A stretch of DNA of 64,000 nucleotides, taken from positions 70,870-134,869 of the forward strand of contig JAEWCQ010000046.1 of NCBI GenBank assembly GCA_023390555.1. Direction: 5' to 3'. The DNA comes from Bacillota bacterium (lineage in GTDB: Bacteria; Bacillota; Clostridia; Lachnospirales; Lachnospiraceae). The position numbers and the translations under genes were made by a program. This document shows, one piece after another, positions 17,312 through 26,277 of this stretch; position 1 is the stretch's first letter, and each line of letters starts with the position of its first letter. The notes beneath the pieces are model-generated. The model was not told where the DNA came from. It was given only the letters and a program-made list of their open reading frames with translations, and made no database searches.

Positions 17312-17409
17312 CAAACACATATTCGGAAAATTTGTTCGAAACTCATTGACAAACAGTTGTTCTGGTGCTATCATCTAAATACAAACAAATGTTCACAACA
17401 CATGTTCTG
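17312..17409. promoter_or_regulatory. Cluster of LexA (SOS) boxes between lexA and the yneA-like gene
   Basis: Gram-positive LexA sites follow GAAC-4nt-GTTY. On the minus strand I see GAAC-AACT-GTTT (17351-17363), GAAC-ATTT-GTTT (17383-17395) and GAAC-ATGT-GTTG (17396-17409). Near lexA are a close match CGAATATGTGTTT (17312-17325) and a half site ending TTTGTTCG (17325-17338). The first lies between the -35 and -10 of the rightward promoter; the lexA-proximal site overlaps the likely lexA -35. Confidence 0.85.
17346..17374 (+). promoter_or_regulatory. SOS-controlled promoter of the yneA-like gene
   Basis: TTGACA (17346-17351), 17-bp spacer, TATCAT (17369-17374). A LexA box fills the spacer. 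Confidence 0.78.
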
Positions 17410-17425
17410 TTTTGGAGGTGCTGAT

Positions 17426-17797
17426 ATGAATAAAAGAGAAAGGGAATTTGAGATTTCCTTATATATCAAAAGAAGGATGAATATCATCAAAAAACGTTTG
17501 ATTTTTTGTACTTTGACTTTTGTACTGCTTATTGCGGGAGTGTTGATCGGAAGCAATCTGCTCGATTCCTCCAAAATTGAAGCGGAGAGTTCAAAGGAGA
17601 ACTATAAATATTACACAAGCATTCAGGTAAAGTCCGGAGACACTTTATGGAGCATAGCAGACCGCTATTTGTCTTCTGAATATTCGGACCGGAGCGCATA
17701 TATGGATGAGCTTGTAGCACTGAACAACCTCTCCGACACTACCATTCATGCGGGGCAGTATTTAACAGTTTCTTATTACTCGGAATCTAAAAAATAA
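17426..17797 (+). CDS. YneA-like LysM protein, probable SOS cell-division inhibitor
   Basis: The 123-residue protein has a short basic cytoplasmic start, one membrane helix at about residues 28-48 (LIFCTLTFVLLIAGVLIGS) and a C-terminal LysM domain (VKSGDTLWSIADRYL to GQYLTV). This layout, the position divergent from lexA and the LexA-boxed promoter match B. subtilis yneA, which halts division after DNA damage. Sequence identity to YneA cannot be judged here. GGAGGTG precedes the ATG at 17426. Confidence 0.8.
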   Translation: MNKREREFEISLYIKRRMNIIKKRLIFCTLTFVLLIAGVLIGSNLLDSSKIEAESSKENYKYYTSIQVKSGDTLWSIADRYLSSEYSDRSAYMDELVALNNLSDTTIHAGQYLTVSYYSESKK

Positions 17798-17851
17798 CCT
17801 GTTGAAATCCATGAAAGCATTGCGCATTTGTAATGTTTTTCGTGGATTTTC

Positions 17852-17879
17852 TTGTTATTTTCCATTTTTGCGATATAAT
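17852..17879 (+). promoter_or_regulatory. Promoter of plsC
   Basis: TTGTTA (17852-17857), 16-bp spacer, TATAAT (17874-17879), 33 bp before the plsC start. Confidence 0.6.
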
Positions 17880-17912
17880 AGGGAAGAGGATAAACGGATT
17901 AGGAGAGTTATT

Positions 17913-18629
17913 ATGTTAAGGTTTTTGTATGTCATTTTTATGAACTTGTTTCGTGCGCCCTATATGATTACCCGTATGCGCTATGAAGCTGATCATGCGG
18001 ATCGGTTTTCTGAAGAAGAACGTTACAAGCTTGTTCGCCATATTATTTATCTGATGAAGAAATCAGGAAGAATTACAACCGAATGCTATGGTATCGAGAA
18101 TCTGCCATCATCCGGAGGTTATGTTATGTATCCGAATCATCAGGGAAAATATGATGCGCTTGGAATCATTACAACACATAAACATCCATGTTCGCTGGTT
18201 ATGGATGAGAAGAAGTCTCACACAATTCTGGTCAGTGAATTTGTAGATTTATGTCAGGGGAAACGACTGAAAAAGGACGATGTGCGTCAGGCTTTGAAGA
18301 TCATCAATGACGTAGCCGCTGATATTAAAAGCGGGAAAAAATACATCTTGTTTCCCGAGGGTGGCTATGAATTTAACAACAAGAATAAAGTCTGTGATTT
18401 TAAGGCAGGCAGTTTTAAGTGTGCGGTAAAGGCAAGGGCTCCGATTGTTCCGGTTGCATTGATCGACTCCTATAAGGTGTTCAACAGTTTCTCTCTTGGG
18501 AAAATCTCAACCCAGGTACGGTATTTGAAGCCATTGTTTTACGAAGAATATAAAAATATGAAAACACAGCAGATTGCTGCACTTGTCAAACAGCGTATTG
18601 AAGAAGAAATCCAGTGTGTACTGGGATAG
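17913..18629 (+). CDS. plsC: 1-acyl-sn-glycerol-3-phosphate acyltransferase (PlsC family)
   Basis: PlsC makes phosphatidic acid from lysophosphatidic acid at the membrane. The 238-residue protein has the NHQGKYD (H-x4-D) catalytic motif near residue 77 and the FPEGG motif near residue 149, with an N-terminal hydrophobic segment. AGGAG supports the ATG at 17913; the frame is open further upstream but crosses the promoter. Acyl specificity is unknown. Confidence 0.86.
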   Translation: MLRFLYVIFMNLFRAPYMITRMRYEADHADRFSEEERYKLVRHIIYLMKKSGRITTECYGIENLPSSGGYVMYPNHQGKYDALGIITTHKHPCSLVMDEKKSHTILVSEFVDLCQGKRLKKDDVRQALKIINDVAADIKSGKKYILFPEGGYEFNNKNKVCDFKAGSFKCAVKARAPIVPVALIDSYKVFNSFSLGKISTQVRYLKPLFYEEYKNMKTQQIAALVKQRIEEEIQCVLG

Positions 18630-18950
18630 ATAATTTTCAGCCGGCTTCCATTTTATTTCGGAGGCCGATGTCTTTCTTCTCCGCGATTATTTCAATTATT
18701 ACTTTTCCTGAATTATGTCAGAATTATCGACTGCTCTTTCTATATCACTACTTTCACTTCATGTTTTAAATCCCCACAAAAAAGTTTTAGATCGTTTCGT
18801 GAAGTTCATCCTGAAATTCAATTTATTTTAAGCAATTTTGAGCTGTCATAACAGTTGTTTTGCGGTATTTGTGTTTTCATTTATTTTCTGATATAATCAG
18901 TTTTAAACTATATTCAGTTAGAAAAATTTACCATCTTAAGGAGTTACATT
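18630..18950. other. Intergenic region with a weak terminator and the dtd promoter
   Basis: Just after plsC a hairpin CGGCTTCC / GGAGGCCG (18642-18667) with one G-T pair precedes a T-rich stretch and may end plsC transcription. Near the right end TTGTGT (18869-18874), 17 bp, TATAAT (18892-18897) forms a promoter for dtd. Nothing coding is seen between them. Confidence 0.55.
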
Positions 18951-19403
18951 ATGAGATTTGTCATACAGCGCGTTCAGCAGGCATCGGTTGAAGTAAACCG
19001 AAACTGCATTGGCTCTATCCGACAGGGATTTCTTGTTTTGATTGGAATCGCAGAGGATGATACAACGAATATAGCAGATAAATTAGTTCGAAAGCTATTG
19101 GGTTTACGTATCTTTGAAGATCAGGAGGGTAAGACAAATCTTGCACTGGCGGATGTGAATGGAGAATTGCTTCTGGTATCCCAGTTCACGCTCTATGCCG
19201 ACTGTAAAAAGGGAAATCGTCCATCCTTTGTGAAAGCCGGGAATCCGGGACTGGCAAATGATTTATACGAATACATTATAGCATCCTGTAAAAAGCAACT
19301 TTCCAGTGTTCAGACAGGCGAGTTTGGAGCCGATATGAAAGTGTCACTTGTAAATGACGGACCCTTTACGATTATATTGGATTCAGCGGAGATATGTGCT
19401 TGA
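18951..19403 (+). CDS. dtd: D-aminoacyl-tRNA deacylase
   Basis: Dtd frees tRNA from D-amino acids and from mischarged glycine. The 150-residue protein starts MRFVIQRVQQASVEVN and has the catalytic SQFTLYAD-x4-GNRPSF block near residue 80. The C-terminal GPxT-type motif is NDGPFTI, with Phe where Val is commonest. Translation starts after AAGGAG. Confidence 0.93.
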   Translation: MRFVIQRVQQASVEVNRNCIGSIRQGFLVLIGIAEDDTTNIADKLVRKLLGLRIFEDQEGKTNLALADVNGELLLVSQFTLYADCKKGNRPSFVKAGNPGLANDLYEYIIASCKKQLSSVQTGEFGADMKVSLVNDGPFTIILDSAEICA

Positions 19404-19463
19404 TTAACGAAATAGAGATATGATATATGAGAGAGTCAAAGACGAATAAGGAGAGTAGAGAGT

Positions 19464-22400
19464 ATGGATGCCTATAAAATACTGAAATTTCTTTTCCCAG
19501 AATATCAGATTGTTGAAGCCGCAAAACAGCATGGATTTATAGCTAGGGGCAAGAAAAAGGACGCTGCGCCCTCAAACAGCACTGTAAACAAGCAAAGTAT
19601 TCCAAGCAATGAAACACAGCGTGCACGGAATGAGATGATTTCTTCGCCGAAGCAGCCGGCAGACCGGGACATATCGAATGCCAATACCGTTTCTTATCCT
19701 GAAAAAAAAGAGATTCAGCTTACCGGCAGCCAGGTGGATGCAGGGATTCGCAATGCAAAAGATTTTGTGCATCACCGCTTCATTGGCCAAAATGAGGCGA
19801 TTGAGAATCTTTTTCTTGCATTTAAAAGGCCGTTTGTCACTGGAGTCCAGACAGATAAACCTCGAAATACGATAATTGTGAGCGGAAGCGATAGCTCCGG
19901 AAAACGTATGCTCGTAAATACCTCAGTTCAAGCTTTATACAGGGAAAAGATGCTGAATGCTGAAACAGTCACAGAAATTGATTTGTCCCTATATCCAACC
20001 CAGGCAGAGAATTTACTTTTTATGGCAGATCTCTATGAAGCTCTTTCTGCTGATTCAGATGTGATTTCCTTTGAGGGAGTTCAGAATTGCCACGAGAGTA
20101 TGCTGGATACGATATCAGATCTCGTCATGTCCGGAATGCATCGATTGGATGCCAGATATACGGTACAGAATCGTAATCTTGTCGAAGCAACGGGCGTTCT
20201 TATGCAGAATTCGATCGGTGAGATCTTTGCAAATAACAAGTATTTTGTTTTTCTGACCCAATCACCTTCTAGCAGCATTTCTGAATTATTTGGTGCGAAA
20301 TTTATGGAGAATGTGGCAGATGTCATAACATTTGTTCCGTATGAGGAAGCGGAAATATCTGCAATCGTGGAAGTCATGCTTGGGAATCTCGATGCCCACT
20401 GTAAAAAGCAGTTATCGTTTACAACAGGCTACGCAAAAGAGTTTTTGCAGCTCTGTGTTTCCAAATACAAAAAATCTACCGGTCTGAAAACGATAGAGGA
20501 ATATATATGGAAGGATATTTATCATGCATTATCTGAATATAAACTTCGCAATTCTGTCAGTGCCGATACAACCGTATATCTGAATTATCTGGAAGGAACA
20601 ATATACGCTACTGTTACAGAAAACGGTGCGTCCAGAGCTGTTGATATGACTCCGTACCTGGGAAAGAAAGACACTACGAACATTGAAGAGGTAAAGAAAG
20701 AACTTGCAAATGTAATTGGTCTTACCAAAGTAAAAGAGTATGTATTGGATTTGGAGAATCATTTCAACGTACAGCAAATGCGGGAAGATGCCGGATTTAA
20801 GAATGCACCGCTTTCCATGCACATGATTTTTACCGGAAATCCCGGAACCGGTAAAACGACCATCGCCAGGATCGTCGCAAAATATCTCAAAGAGATTGGC
20901 GTATTGTCAACCGGTCAGCTCCGCGAAGTAAGCCGTGCAGATCTTGTCGGTCAATATGTAGGGCATACGGCAAAGCAGACGAATGAAGTAATTCAATCGG
21001 CACTTGGCGGCGTTTTGTTTATCGATGAAGCATATGCCCTTTGTCGTGATAAAAATGATACGTTCGGTCTAGAAGCAATTGATACTTTGGTAAAAGCGAT
21101 TGAAGATCATCGCGATGATTTTGTCGTGATCTTGGCCGGATATCAAGATGAAATGCAAGATTTTCTGGAAGTCAATTCCGGTTTGAGATCCAGATTTCCG
21201 AACATCATCGATTTTGAAGACTATACTGCTGAGGAGATGGTTCTTATTGCAGATATCACTGTACAGGCCAAGGGATATAGAATCGCAGACGACTGTAGGG
21301 AGCCGCTCGAACGTCTTTTCGAAAAAAGCCAGATTAAGGGAAGAAATGACGGCGGCAATGGAAGATTGGTCCGCAATGTGGTGGAAAGCGCTATTCTTAA
21401 GCAATCAAAGCGAATCGGGAGTGCAGCGGATGCGGCATATGATTTGCTAAAAAAAGAAGATTTTCAGTTTGAAGATTTTGAGTCATTTGATTTGGATAAA
21501 GCGCTCGGCGTAATCATCGGACTTGATCAAGTGAAAGATTTTGTAAGAACACAATATCAGCTTCTTGTCGCAGCTGAAAAGCGCAGAAAAGCGGGTGTTA
21601 TTGTAGACTCCACTCAGTCTCTGAATATGATTTTTACCGGAAATCCCGGAACCGGTAAAACAACCATCGCACGTGTCGTGGCTTCCATGTTCAAAGACAT
21701 GGGACTCCTGAAAAAGGGACATCTGGTGGAAACGGATCGTGGAGACTTCGTTTCCGAATACGTCGGCCAGACAGCACAAAAAACAGAAGAAGTGTTCCGC
21801 AGTGCTCTGGGTGGAGTCCTTTTTATTGACGAAGCTTATGCATTAGGCAATGATAATGGAGGTTTTGGGAAAGAGGCAATTGATACGCTCGTGAAGCTGA
21901 TGGAAGATTATCGCGGTGAGCTTGTCGTTATTCTGGCAGGATATCGGAAAGAAATGTCAGATTTTATGAATTTGAATTCCGGACTTGAATCACGCTTTCC
22001 GCTTGTGATTGATTTCCCGGATTACAAACCAGACGAACTGTATGCCATTGCTTTACGCATAATTTCCACAAAGGGATTTACCATTACAGAAGAGGCCATG
22101 CATGTTTTAAATGAGCAGTTGATCCTTGCACATAAGTTGTCAACCGCACATTCCGGCAATGGACGAATGGTAAGAAATAAGATTGAGGAAATCATGCGCA
22201 AACAATCTTCGAGAATTGCTTCTGCTGAGTGCATTTCCAAAGAGGAGCTTACAGAGATTCTACCGGAAGATATTGTCGAAAATGATGCCAGGGCAGAAAA
22301 CTTTGATCTGGAAAAAATGCTTTCTTCGGTTGTTGGCCTGGAAGAAGTAAAAAATTATATACGGAGTCTCTATGCCCGTCTTCGGATGCAGGCAGAACGA

Positions 22401-23099
22401 AAGAAAATGGGGCTTCCAACCGACAGTACCCAGACTTTACATATGATTTTTTCAGGTAATCCAGGAACCGGTAAAACAATGATTGCCAGAACGGTTGCAG
22501 ATGTCCTTGCGAATATTGGTGTCATTCAAACGAATAAGCTGATTGAAACGGACCGCGCAGGTCTGGTTGCCGGCTATGTTGGTCAGACTGCGATCAAAAC
22601 GACAGAAAAAGTGATGCAGGCTATGGATGGTGTATTGTTTATCGATGAAGCATATGCACTTGCACAGGGCGGCGAAACTGATTTCGGCCGTGAGGCAATT
22701 GATACAATTGTAAAACTTATGGATGATAACAGAGAACGTCTTGTTGTGATTCTTGCCGGTTATAGTAAGAACATGGATGATTTTCTTCAGATGAATCCAG
22801 GGCTTGAATCCAGGTTTCCAAATCAGATTGAATTCCCGGATTACACGGTTGATGAGTTGCTTGTTATTGCAGAAAACCTATATGTTTCAAAGGGTTATAC
22901 TTTAGGTAAAGATGCCAAAGTGAAATTGGCCTCCATATTTGAGAAAGCAATTCAGGAAACTTCCTTTGGGAATGGCCGTTATGTCCGGAATGTTTTTGAG
23001 CGTTCGATAAATAAGCAGTCATTACGTCTTAGCACCGATCCGGATTTGACGAGGGAAGAGCTGATTACAGTGGAAGCAGTTGATATTGAGGAGGTATAG
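19464..23099 (+). CDS. Giant AAA+ ATPase with three CbbX/SpoVK-like modules and a degenerate N-terminal module
   Basis: The 1211-residue protein carries three tandem CbxX/CfqX-type AAA+ modules. Walker A GNPGTGKT occurs near residues 457, 725 and 997, each followed about 60 residues later by Walker B VLFIDEAYAL, the LAGY motif and an SGLxSRFP arginine-finger block. The first 390 residues contain a Clp-like but damaged ATPase (HHRFIGQNEAIENL, then GSDSSGKR in place of Walker A). CbbX-like proteins remodel complexes in general; this one's substrate is unknown. It starts an operon with two membrane proteins (gaps of 2 bp and an 11-bp overlap). Confidence 0.85.
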   Translation: MDAYKILKFLFPEYQIVEAAKQHGFIARGKKKDAAPSNSTVNKQSIPSNETQRARNEMISSPKQPADRDISNANTVSYPEKKEIQLTGSQVDAGIRNAKDFVHHRFIGQNEAIENLFLAFKRPFVTGVQTDKPRNTIIVSGSDSSGKRMLVNTSVQALYREKMLNAETVTEIDLSLYPTQAENLLFMADLYEALSADSDVISFEGVQNCHESMLDTISDLVMSGMHRLDARYTVQNRNLVEATGVLMQNSIGEIFANNKYFVFLTQSPSSSISELFGAKFMENVADVITFVPYEEAEISAIVEVMLGNLDAHCKKQLSFTTGYAKEFLQLCVSKYKKSTGLKTIEEYIWKDIYHALSEYKLRNSVSADTTVYLNYLEGTIYATVTENGASRAVDMTPYLGKKDTTNIEEVKKELANVIGLTKVKEYVLDLENHFNVQQMREDAGFKNAPLSMHMIFTGNPGTGKTTIARIVAKYLKEIGVLSTGQLREVSRADLVGQYVGHTAKQTNEVIQSALGGVLFIDEAYALCRDKNDTFGLEAIDTLVKAIEDHRDDFVVILAGYQDEMQDFLEVNSGLRSRFPNIIDFEDYTAEEMVLIADITVQAKGYRIADDCREPLERLFEKSQIKGRNDGGNGRLVRNVVESAILKQSKRIGSAADAAYDLLKKEDFQFEDFESFDLDKALGVIIGLDQVKDFVRTQYQLLVAAEKRRKAGVIVDSTQSLNMIFTGNPGTGKTTIARVVASMFKDMGLLKKGHLVETDRGDFVSEYVGQTAQKTEEVFRSALGGVLFIDEAYALGNDNGGFGKEAIDTLVKLMEDYRGELVVILAGYRKEMSDFMNLNSGLESRFPLVIDFPDYKPDELYAIALRIISTKGFTITEEAMHVLNEQLILAHKLSTAHSGNGRMVRNKIEEIMRKQSSRIASAECISKEELTEILPEDIVENDARAENFDLEKMLSSVVGLEEVKNYIRSLYARLRMQAERKKMGLPTDSTQTLHMIFSGNPGTGKTMIARTVADVLANIGVIQTNKLIETDRAGLVAGYVGQTAIKTTEKVMQAMDGVLFIDEAYALAQGGETDFGREAIDTIVKLMDDNRERLVVILAGYSKNMDDFLQMNPGLESRFPNQIEFPDYTVDELLVIAENLYVSKGYTLGKDAKVKLASIFEKAIQETSFGNGRYVRNVFERSINKQSLRLSTDPDLTREELITVEAVDIEEV

Positions 23100-23101
23100 T
23101 C

Positions 23102-23563
23102 ATGAATAATTGGAAAAATATATTGAGCAAAATCGTTGCAGTGATCTATTTTAGTGTAATCATGTGGTGGATTTTGATTTTAATGCTATTCATGCCTTTC
23201 ATGTCTATTTCTGATATGGGTACAATCCGTGACAGTGGTTTTTCCGTTCCGGACACCAGTTTTTCTGTGCTTGCAGTGTTTGGACTGTTCATTGGTCTGT
23301 CCTTGCTCGTTCCGCCCCTTCGGAGGATGTACGGTAAATTACCGTGGTTGTTTCCCTATGTAAAAGTACTGCTGATTGATAATCTCATTTTTACGATTGC
23401 CATCACATTGCTGAACTATGGTTATGAAGTACAAAGTTCAACGCGCCATATGATTTTCTTTCTTCTGACGATCGTTCAGCTCGTTCTTTGCAGAGCCTTA
23501 ATGTGTATTTACTTTAGCAGAAGAAAAGTTCAATATATAGGAGAAGCAAAAAATGGACAATAA
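23102..23563 (+). CDS. Four-helix membrane protein linked to the AAA ATPase
   Basis: I do not recognise this 153-residue protein. Hydrophobic segments lie at about residues 10-33, 53-73, 84-105 and 115-135, so it is a small integral membrane protein, with basic residues at the cytoplasmic end (SRRKVQY). It starts 2 bp after the AAA gene and overlaps the next gene by 11 bp, so the three are surely co-translated. Confidence 0.75.
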   Translation: MNNWKNILSKIVAVIYFSVIMWWILILMLFMPFMSISDMGTIRDSGFSVPDTSFSVLAVFGLFIGLSLLVPPLRRMYGKLPWLFPYVKVLLIDNLIFTIAITLLNYGYEVQSSTRHMIFFLLTIVQLVLCRALMCIYFSRRKVQYIGEAKNGQ

Positions 23564-24245
23564 TTCAAATAAAGAGTTTGAAAATAGGATGGGGAAGAAT
23601 GGAAACAGAGCTGCTTTTTCGTTCGAAGAACTGGATACTGATCAGAAATCCAGCAGTTATCAAAACAATCAGAAAAGCCAGGCAGATGCAGATGAAATGA
23701 CACATGAGGTAACTCAGGCATCTGAATTGCAAGCTGAGCCAGAGGAGAAAAAACGAAAGAAGAACCCGCTGAAAGAATTTGGTTTGGTCTGTATGGCGAT
23801 TTTTATTGTCGGATGTTTTTTTGTCCCGATAGCGACGGTAGATGAATCAGATGCGGCCAGGAAAGCACTTGCAGATAAAGTGTCAACCACTTTATCCGCT
23901 GGGACAATTCTTCTCTCAAAAGATGAAGATATCGGTCAGCAGGACTATACCATAACACATACCTATGACAAAAGCGAAACGAAGATATGGGTCTGGGATT
24001 ATGCAAGTGAGGACGGAGACTATGTTCAGATTTTGGTAAATGGAGCCCCTTTATCCGATGTATTTATGATTAAACATAGAACCACTGTGTTTACTGTTCC
24101 TGCAGAGAGCGAAATTCAAATAAAGGGTATTCGGGATGGCGGTGGTGGTATCACTTATGCTGTCCGGTATGAGTTAAACAACACGACTTATTTTAATTCA
24201 GCGCCAGAGGGAGAAAGTAATACTTATACGCTGATCAAAGAGTAG
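23553..24245 (+). CDS. Single-pass membrane protein with extracellular domain, AAA operon
   Basis: This 230-residue protein has a charged, disordered cytoplasmic region (residues 1-75, Asn/Gln/Glu/Lys-rich), one membrane helix near 78-98 (GLVCMAIFIVGCFFVPIATV) and an extracytoplasmic region of about 130 residues with beta-rich character. The family is unknown to me. Its cytoplasmic tail would be placed to contact the AAA protein encoded two genes earlier; that is inference. Confidence 0.72.
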   Translation: MDNNSNKEFENRMGKNGNRAAFSFEELDTDQKSSSYQNNQKSQADADEMTHEVTQASELQAEPEEKKRKKNPLKEFGLVCMAIFIVGCFFVPIATVDESDAARKALADKVSTTLSAGTILLSKDEDIGQQDYTITHTYDKSETKIWVWDYASEDGDYVQILVNGAPLSDVFMIKHRTTVFTVPAESEIQIKGIRDGGGGITYAVRYELNNTTYFNSAPEGESNTYTLIKE

Positions 24246-24256
24246 AAAGTAAAACA

Positions 24257-24291
24257 GTGTATATTCGTGTATGATATACACTCTTTTTTCT
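24257..24291 (+). terminator. Terminator of the AAA operon
   Basis: A 9-bp stem AGTGTATAT / ATATACACT with a 9-nt loop followed by CTTTTTTCT, 11 bp after the stop; convergent with the recombinase gene. Confidence 0.85.
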
Positions 24292-24299
24292 ATCGAAAT

Positions 24300-25373
24300 T
24301 CAGTTATTCTTCTTGTCGCGTATTGATACCGCATCAGCTGCCTGACGTTTATGTTCATCCTCAATAGCGGCGTAATAGGAAATTGTCGTATTGACGTTTT
24401 CGTGTCCAAGGACATCTGCGACCAGGCGAATGTCACCGGTCTTGCGGTAAAGCGCCGTACCGTATGTACTGCGCAGCTTATGCGGGGTGATCTTTTTGTT
24501 CGGCACAGCCATCTGCGCATACTTTTTCACCAGATTTTCAATGGCATCTACACTGATTCGCTGACTTTTGATGGAATAAAAGAGTGCCTTTTCCTGACCA
24601 CTTAGCGGATGAATATTTTTGCGCTCACTTTCCATGTAATTGGTCAGAATGTCTGCTACTTCCTCGCCGAAATAAATAATATCCTGTCCGCCGCCTTTTC
24701 GAACAATCGTTAATGAGTTGTCAACAAAATCAACATCATCCATATCAAGACCTGCACATTCGGATACACGGATTCCGGTGCCCAACATCAGCGTCAGGAT
24801 TGCAAGATCCCGCAGTTTCGTTTTTTCACAAAACTTTCTCTGCCTTTCCGTCATCTGACTGTTTCCATACTCGATTGTATTCAGCAGATCATTTATCTCA
24901 GTGGAATTCATACGGACAATATTTTTGTCCTTTTTAATGATAGGCATCGGAACCAAAATCATCGGGTCTTTTGCAATGTATTCGTGGATGTAGAGATAAT
25001 GAAACAAACCGCGTAAGGCAGACATTTTGCGTGCAATCGCACGTTTTCCGTTTTCATGCAATTCTGTATCAGGATCCGTATTCAGCTCCAGATACCGTTG
25101 ATATTCCACAATGTCCTCTGATGATAAATCCTTAATATCATCTACTAAGAAACCGGAAGTCTTAAAATCCTTATAAAGCGGGTTCTTGTAGGTAAGGAAT
25201 CGAAAGAAGGTCAGTAAATCATAGGCATATGAAATCAGCGTGCTGGTCTGTGTTCGTAATTCTTTACTGTATAAAAATTCTTTTGTAAAATCCGGAAGTT
25301 CATCTACAAGCTTACGCAAACGTAAGGTGAGATCATTTTTCTTTTCTTTATAATACTTGGAGTTTTTTCCCAT
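24300..25373 (-). CDS. XerS-like tyrosine recombinase
   Basis: The 357-residue protein has an N-terminal SAM-like core-binding domain and a catalytic domain with Arg in GTGIRVSECAGL, Lys in VRKGGGQD, HKLR, GHENVNTT and the nucleophile Tyr in TISYYA. Its length and long linker blocks (ERQRKFCEKTKLRDLAILTLML) resemble the single-protein XerS of streptococci and lactococci (356 residues) more than XerC/XerD (about 300). A dif-like site lies 870 bp from its start, as XerS genes lie beside difSL. A TGGTATAAT extended -10 is at 25417-25425. It lies outside the prophage, so I read it as the host chromosome-dimer recombinase. Confidence 0.75.
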   Translation of the reverse strand: MGKNSKYYKEKKNDLTLRLRKLVDELPDFTKEFLYSKELRTQTSTLISYAYDLLTFFRFLTYKNPLYKDFKTSGFLVDDIKDLSSEDIVEYQRYLELNTDPDTELHENGKRAIARKMSALRGLFHYLYIHEYIAKDPMILVPMPIIKKDKNIVRMNSTEINDLLNTIEYGNSQMTERQRKFCEKTKLRDLAILTLMLGTGIRVSECAGLDMDDVDFVDNSLTIVRKGGGQDIIYFGEEVADILTNYMESERKNIHPLSGQEKALFYSIKSQRISVDAIENLVKKYAQMAVPNKKITPHKLRSTYGTALYRKTGDIRLVADVLGHENVNTTISYYAAIEDEHKRQAADAVSIRDKKNN

Positions 25374-25612
25374 GGCTAAAATCCTTTCTATTCCATTAAC
25401 CTGCCGGTATGTATTTATTATACCATGAAAACAAATGAATAGTAGCAGATATTTTTACTGTAACCCCTTTGTAACCAATTTGGCGGATTCATCTTGTATA
25501 GTATCTTATATAAAGCAGAGACAGTGGGTCCGAAAGATACATTTTGAAAGTCGACTTGCAGTTCTGAAATAAATTAGACATAATAACAGTAGAGAAGGAG
25601 CCGAGTAAAGAA

Positions 25613-26190
25613 ATGTCAATAAGAAATAGAACCATCATAGTGCGGCCAATGACCAGGAGGGGCGCATTCATACAGTGCTCCTCGGGGTTTTATCAGGATA
25701 AAGTAAATGAAATCTCCCCCCCGGATGTTCTGAAGTTTAAAACCATTTATCGAATCGAAAACAACGGTGAATATGGAGAAAATTTCCTCTATTTCACATA
25801 AACTTAGAACCCCACTGACCGGTATTAAGGGATGGATTGAGACAATGCAGGAGCCAGAAGGATTATCCAGTCTTGATATGCAATTTGGCTTGGAAATTAT
25901 AGATAGCGAAACAGAAAGATTGATCGCTCTGGTAGAAGAATTATTGGATTTCTCACGATATCAATCGGATCGTATTGTGCTGGCGTGTTCTACTGTTGAT
26001 ATGGAAAGGCTTGTTCAGGAAGCTGTGTTTCAACTACAAAAAAAGCAGAAAAAAAAGATATACACATCGCGCTCGAAACAGCCGCTGGATCAACTATGGG
26101 GGATCGAGATAAATTAAAATAAGTGATATTAAATATCTTGGATAATGCCATTAAATTTTCGAAGGAACACAGTGAAATCCGGAAATTCTA
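25613..26190 (+). pseudogene. Decayed sensor histidine kinase
   Basis: The stretch encodes pieces of a kinase in more than one frame: the HisKA phosphoacceptor box SSISHKLRTPLTGIKGWIET at 25776-25835, a dimerisation helix, then after a frameshift near 26090 the ATPase N-box LNILDNAIKFS at 26128-26160. The HisKA His is kept, but Glu of HELRTPL is Lys. The catalytic G boxes and most of the sensor are missing. A promoter-like TTGCAG-17bp-CATAAT (25556-25584) and a GGAGCCGAG site still precede it. It cannot make a working kinase. Confidence 0.75.
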
Positions 26191-26243
26191 AGAGAATTGA
26201 TATAAATATATGGTATAACTGTGTTCAATGTATTTATGATACT

Positions 26244-26277
26244 ATCTATCGGAAAAACTGATATTTATCCGATAGAT
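26244..26277. other. dif-like Xer site (left junction of the prophage)
   Basis: Perfect 10-bp arms ATCTATCGGA and TCCGATAGAT flank a 14-nt asymmetric centre AAAACTGATATTTA. From memory the difSL core contains a similar CCGAAAAACTATAATTTTC-like sequence, and the resemblance is clear. It lies 870 bp from a XerS-like gene, at the point where gene orientation flips from plus to minus, and is where a filamentous prophage begins. It appears to be the intact, functional chromosome dif after integration. Confidence 0.7.

Noticed and set aside
24300..25373. Tyrosine recombinase as the prophage integrase
   Set aside because: It lies outside the direct repeats, is separated from the phage by a decayed kinase gene, and has XerS-like size; the phage itself has no integrase.
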